From NCBI GenBank assembly GCA_014871385.1, contig CM026427.1:7321909-7385908 (forward strand): DNA of 64,000 nucleotides, in the 5' to 3' direction. This stretch comes from Ceratodon purpureus (Eukaryota; Streptophyta; Bryopsida; Pseudoditrichales; Ditrichaceae). Made by a program: the position numbers and the translations under genes. The notes beneath the pieces were generated by a model. It had not been told where the DNA came from. It saw only the letters and a list, made by a program, of their open reading frames with translations, and did no database searches. Of this stretch, positions 59,990-64,000 are shown piece by piece (within the stretch, counting starts at the first letter, position 1; each line of letters begins with the position of its first letter).

Positions 59990-61720
59990 GTCATGCCTAG
60001 CACTGTGTACAGCAGCATTTGAAGCTGAAAGTCTTGATCTAATCTAGAAATCGATGAGCTCAGCAACTTGTACAACTTACTACAAGCTTTTTAGCATGTA
60101 CCCAGGTTTCAATCTGTACATACAACGCTCCTTCGTATAGTCTAGCTTATGGCTAATCCACATCAAACAAACGTTGCTTAGTAATGTGAATTTTCGGATC
60201 AGCTGAGAATATGGCCGTTACTGGTCGTGTTGAACATTTTTGAAAACCCTGCTAATGCTTTTAGAGATGATAAGTGATATCAACGATATTGTACAGTTCT
60301 TTGTCCGATAACTGTTAGTGATCATTTGTTAAGTAGATACTGTGGGTGCCATTGCCAAACCTGGAGATTGCTTGGAAGTTGGAACATTGCCAAACCTCGA
60401 GATTCTTTTCAAATTTTGTAAGACCTTCTCATAGTTCCTCATGACCAAATCCAAGCTTGTTTAATGGGAAATTGGTTTCGGAAAGATGCGCCCCAAGTTT
60501 TATGCGTTGGTAGAGTTCCATTTACAGGTTGGTAGGGCGCCTGGACGCCAATTATTACTTAGGTTGGCAAGGGCTAAAACACCTTGCGGTGAAGGAACTA
60601 GCAACAAGAAAAGTGAGCACCTCGTAATAAGTGCTCAGAGGCAATCTTTGACATACTTGCTACATTGAGTCATCAAATCATCATTTCCCAAGGCACATAT
60701 AGACATTAGGGGTTCTCGAAGTGGGTGATACAATACTCTAACATGTAGCAAAATTCTTTATGTATTATACTATAACTCTACTTGTGGAAAAGACTTACAA
60801 GGTGAGTAAGCATGCAAACTCCTCTTAACTAACTAGGCTAAATTTCCTCCCCTCCCCATGATGCAATTGCCAATGCCAACCAGGACACCCTAATGACCAA
60901 AAAGAATTGAAAATTACTTTCAGATTGGGTGGCTATTTTTGAAAAATCCGGTTGATATACACAGCTATCAACTAAAAATCAAAATAAAATTATGTTCAAT
61001 ACTTGGATGATATCTACATAATACTTGGACAATAACCGGATAAATTAGTAGTTAAAACTTGAGACCGGTCGTGTACAGAAAATACAGGATAATTACTGGT
61101 TTCCTTGAAAAACTCACACCCCTATTAAATTCCAAAGTCCACACTTCTGTTCATTACCAATCCTTCCAACGCCAGGGTCAACACAAACTGTATCAAAATG
61201 ACTTCACTCTCACGGTCCAAGAGCCGACACGGAGTCACAGCATTAAAGTATCCGCTGCGGCCGACTAAGCATATCATTCTGGGATGGCGCCAGATCTTCC
61301 GGAGGCCTGGAACTGTTTCTACCTTCAAGCTGGATATGGAACACCTCGCTGCCGAAGCAGCTTCGTCATCTCTCTGCCGAAGTTGCCCTCCACTTCGCCA
61401 CACAGTGCACAGTGCACACTGCACAGCATGGGAGTGGGAATCGGAGCTCAGAGCATCTAGTTTGACATGCTCATCGACATGCTCTGCAAACGCGTAAGGA
61501 ACTTTCTTAATCTGGGTGCCTGGTTCTTAAATTATTCATTTAGCTTGCTTGACCGTCAGGCTAAGTTGATGCGCGTTGCCAATCTCTAGTCGGGGATGTT
61601 ATGGCTTCTAGTTGTGTTGTTCCTGGTGCTAAAGTTCTAGGCTTGTGGATGATAGAGGGGTGAAGTGTGGTGCAGCTGAGTGAGCAGGGACTTGGGAGGA
61701 AGAAGAAGAAGCAGCGAGGT
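59990..61720. other. 3' region and spacer, no supported gene
   Basis: Starts with the presumed 3' untranslated region of the membrane-protein gene. Frames at 60486-60668 and 61198-61497 (plus) have no motif. Nearer 61721 the sequence presumably includes the leader of the F-box frame. Confidence 0.4.
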
Positions 61721-61951
61721 ATGACAGAGAGCGAGGAAGGGATCGATCAGCTGGAGGCCGGGGATTTGCTGGAGATGGAGGATTTGTGGGCCAAGCTGCC
61801 AGACGAGGTTCAGCAGAAGATTTTTAAACTCCTTCGGTGGCGGCAACTTTTTCGTGTCTGTGCTGTGTGCAAGAGCTTCAACGAGGGGATCAACCGCTAT
61901 GTTCATGATCTTCCGTTGTTTCGGACTGCCTTGCCTGTCTCTAAGAGATGA
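61721..61951 (+). CDS. short F-box reading frame, possibly truncated
   Basis: From ATG at 61721 the frame encodes 76 residues: an acidic start (MTESEEGIDQLEAGDLLEME), an F-box core at about 24-60 (LWAKLPDEVQQKIFKLLRWR, then LFRVCAVCKSFNEGI), and a short tail ending at a TGA at 61949-61951. F-boxes bind SKP1 in SCF ubiquitin ligases. Such proteins normally carry a C-terminal substrate domain (Kelch, LRR) of several hundred residues, which is absent here. The +2 frame stays open for about 80 codons past the stop, so a frameshift or an unseen splice is possible. It may be a truncated gene or a small F-box protein. Confidence 0.6.
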   Translation: MTESEEGIDQLEAGDLLEMEDLWAKLPDEVQQKIFKLLRWRQLFRVCAVCKSFNEGINRYVHDLPLFRTALPVSKR

Positions 61952-63087
61952 CATCAGCCCCATCTTGTGTCGAAGCTACGGCATGAATGACGGATCGGTG
62001 TGCAGAGAAATCCTCCTCGAAGGTACCATATGGGTATTTCGATTTATTCTATCCTTTCTCTCTCTTTGTCCTGAATGTTGTTGCAGAATCTTAGAATGTC
62101 TTGGTTGCCGGAAGGATGTAAATCTAGGGGAACCGCTTGGGTGACCTGACTTTTCGTGTTTAGTGGCTGTAAATGTTTTGCGATCAAATTCCCTAGATAA
62201 TCCAACTCAGAGTATCTTGCAAGTTTACATGAGAGCTGTCGTTGTGGTATTCGTGATTACACCAAACATTGCATTCAAGTCTTTCTCACCTGCTGATTAA
62301 AGGAGTGGATCACTTTTAACGGTGCTCTAAATAGAGCTCGAGCGATTACACTTGTAGAGGAAACAATGTTCACCGATTCTCAGGCATTGGGGAGAAACTG
62401 AATCCTCTTCTGTGCATCTCGCAGGTGGCTCGACCTAGCGCGGTTCTTTTCGCATTTTAGGAGTTTGGAACACCTATTGCAGCACTTTGGATAGCTCAGA
62501 CTCCTGTAAATTGACGTTGATTGTAGCTTGGCAAAGACTAGTATGTGTTGAAGCTATATGAAAAAATCCGCCGGTGTGATCGTCTTAGATTGGATTATAG
62601 GGTAGATGCGGTTTCAGTCTACGCAACTCACGAGAGCGGTGTACATTAGTATCTTACAGCATATACTATATTCTCACTGGAATTCTTTTGCGAATGGGTG
62701 ATGACAGATTTTTTGTATCCTGGAACAATCTCATAAATTCAAAGTATGTTTTGGTGATTCGTAGACTGACACAATGGATATGTTTCTCTGAGTGATTAAC
62801 CCCAACAAGCTTTGTGTATACAAATGCCTCAATACCTGAGCATGTAATTTGGTACATACAATTGATCTACCTCCAAGGCCTTCTCGCATGGGCTGTATAT
62901 TACAGGGGATGCTCTTACTAGACAAAACAGGGCTCTGTGTGGAGAACAAATGGAGAAAAAGACATCTGATCTCGTCATAGGATCTCTGTACTACTTGTAT
63001 GAAAACGGAGCTAGAGAGGGAGCTACCTTTTCAAGAGGTAAAACAACATGAGACAACTGTAAAGACTAGACGCGTATAATGTACAAT
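61952..63087. other. no supported gene between the F-box frame and the PPR gene
   Basis: After the F-box stop there is GC-balanced DNA with no Kelch or LRR motif in any frame that I can see. The part next to 63087 is the likely 3' untranslated region of the PPR gene. Confidence 0.4.
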
Positions 63088-63968
63088 TCAGTGGAGTAGT
63101 GAGCTACGCAACCGCTTGTCATCTCCTCTTACAGCTGCCCTGCTTTCTTTCCGAAGCCCTTGCAGATGAGCTTCTGCTAAGCGAGCCTCACTCTTCATGC
63201 CTAAAGCCTCATATGCTGTTATTGCCATCCTTACAATGTTTTTGTCAGGCTCAATCCTGCATGACAGGTGATCAACTCAGCTTCTGAAACCTTTGCATAA
63301 ATACAAGAATCTACATCTTGGAGTTTCAAGACACTCTAAGACCTCGTTTTGTTCACAACAAAGGAAAAGCGAAGGAGTGATCAATCCAAGAGATTTCATG
63401 TGAGACCATACCCGTTAGCCAAAACCTCAGCATAAAATTCGATATAGGTCTCCCACAGCTCCAGTTGTCCCAAGCATGAAAGTATGGGTTCATACGTTTT
63501 CCAATCAGGCTGCAGCTTTTCATTCTTGATACTCGCCAAAATCTGAACCCAGCCCACGAAGAACAAAATTGAGATACATAGACAGCTTCCGCGATAACTA
63601 CAAATCAGTTTGATAATACACACATACAATTGTGATAGAGGTAGTTTAATTCCAAAGCCCCGGCCTCACCTCGAGGCATTTTCGCCACTTCAAGCCTCGA
63701 CTGTAACTATCAACCAAGATGTTAAATATCTGCAATGTTGGCACTAGTCCAGTCTGTAGAAGTTCAACGTATACCTGCAGGCATACAGCATAAAGGCAGA
63801 CATTAAAAGCAGGGAATTATGTCATCTACTTCAGTAGAATAGGGTGCAGATGTTCAAAGTATTCCAGAAAAAGAAGCTGGCACATGCGGGGATATACACG
63901 GACTTGTCTTTTTGCCTCACTCGTGACATTTCAAAAAGCCCAGCAGCATGTCGAGCAGACGTGAGACA
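63088..63968 (-). CDS. pentatricopeptide-repeat (PPR)-type protein, C-terminal exons; N-terminus beyond the right edge
   Basis: Exons on the minus strand, 63968-63921, 63774-63670, 63542-63412 and 63256-63088, all join in consistent phase and give 150 residues to the stop. The sequence shows helical-pair periodicity typical of PPR proteins: YVELLQTGLVPTLQIFNILV, then ILASIKNEKLQPDWKTYEPI, then YIEFYAEVLANGIEPDKNIV. It ends with a charged helix (LAEAHLQGLRKESRAAVRGD). PPR proteins bind organellar RNA in a sequence-specific way. Several introns within the repeats are unusual for flowering-plant PPR genes but seen in some conserved ones. The 48-nt exon is the least certain. There is no DYW or E domain at the end, so it is probably a P-class protein. 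Confidence 0.75.
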
Positions 63969-64000
63969 CTACAACGAACTAACTTGATAGCCCGTAAATA

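Overview
The window looks like nuclear DNA of a land plant. It has plant-type families (class A heat shock factors, B3, AP2/ERF and Q-type C2H2 factors, a PPR protein, an EG45/plant natriuretic-like secreted protein), GT-AG introns of roughly 80-450 bp, a telo-box beside a ribosomal protein gene, and GC-balanced genes set in very AT-rich, repeat-laden intergenic DNA. The protein sequences feel most like a bryophyte, probably a moss. That lineage call is an impression, not something proven here.

Left part (1-20 kb): a possible C-terminal coding end at the very left edge; AT-rich DNA with tandem repeats (66-bp units at 3.54-4.02 kb, a C-rich block at 4.25-4.37 kb); a seven-exon CID-domain (RPRD/Rtt103-like) gene on the minus strand (4807-7520); a 285-bp MITE-like element (8781-9065); and a large inverted repeat with ~573-bp arms (10773-11345 and 15060-15633) around an AT-rich loop. 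Next come a stray kinesin-7-like coiled-coil fragment and a complete three-exon eL32 ribosomal protein gene (minus, 17809-18931).

Middle (20-44 kb): two closely related four-exon HSFA1-type genes in the same orientation (21156-23628 and 40622-43351), with homology continuing into their 3' flanks. They are ancestral tandem copies. Between them lie a ~3.2-kb foldback element (27794-30969), whose arms carry tRNA-like Pol III A/B-box sequence and whose loop holds 24 perfect copies of a 10-bp unit; a two-B3-domain gene (33906-35539); an unresolved coding-like stretch; and an intronless gene fusing a Q-type C2H2 zinc finger to an AP2/ERF domain (38290-39135). That fusion is the most unusual gene I see here.

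Right part (44-64 kb): about 8 kb of AT-rich DNA without a supported gene, then a secreted EG45-like gene with a clear TATA box (52936-53507), a predicted wall-membrane protein (signal peptide, SPPPP tract, cadherin-like beta-sandwich, one membrane helix; 58454-59989), a short F-box reading frame (61721-61951), and the C-terminal exons of a PPR-type protein running off the right edge on the minus strand (63088-63968).

The genes do not form one pathway. The nearest thing to a theme is the 21-43 kb block, where four intact transcription-factor genes (two HSFs, one B3, one C2H2-AP2) sit within 22 kb. I saw no LTR retroelement, viral gene, CRISPR array, rRNA or functional tRNA gene.
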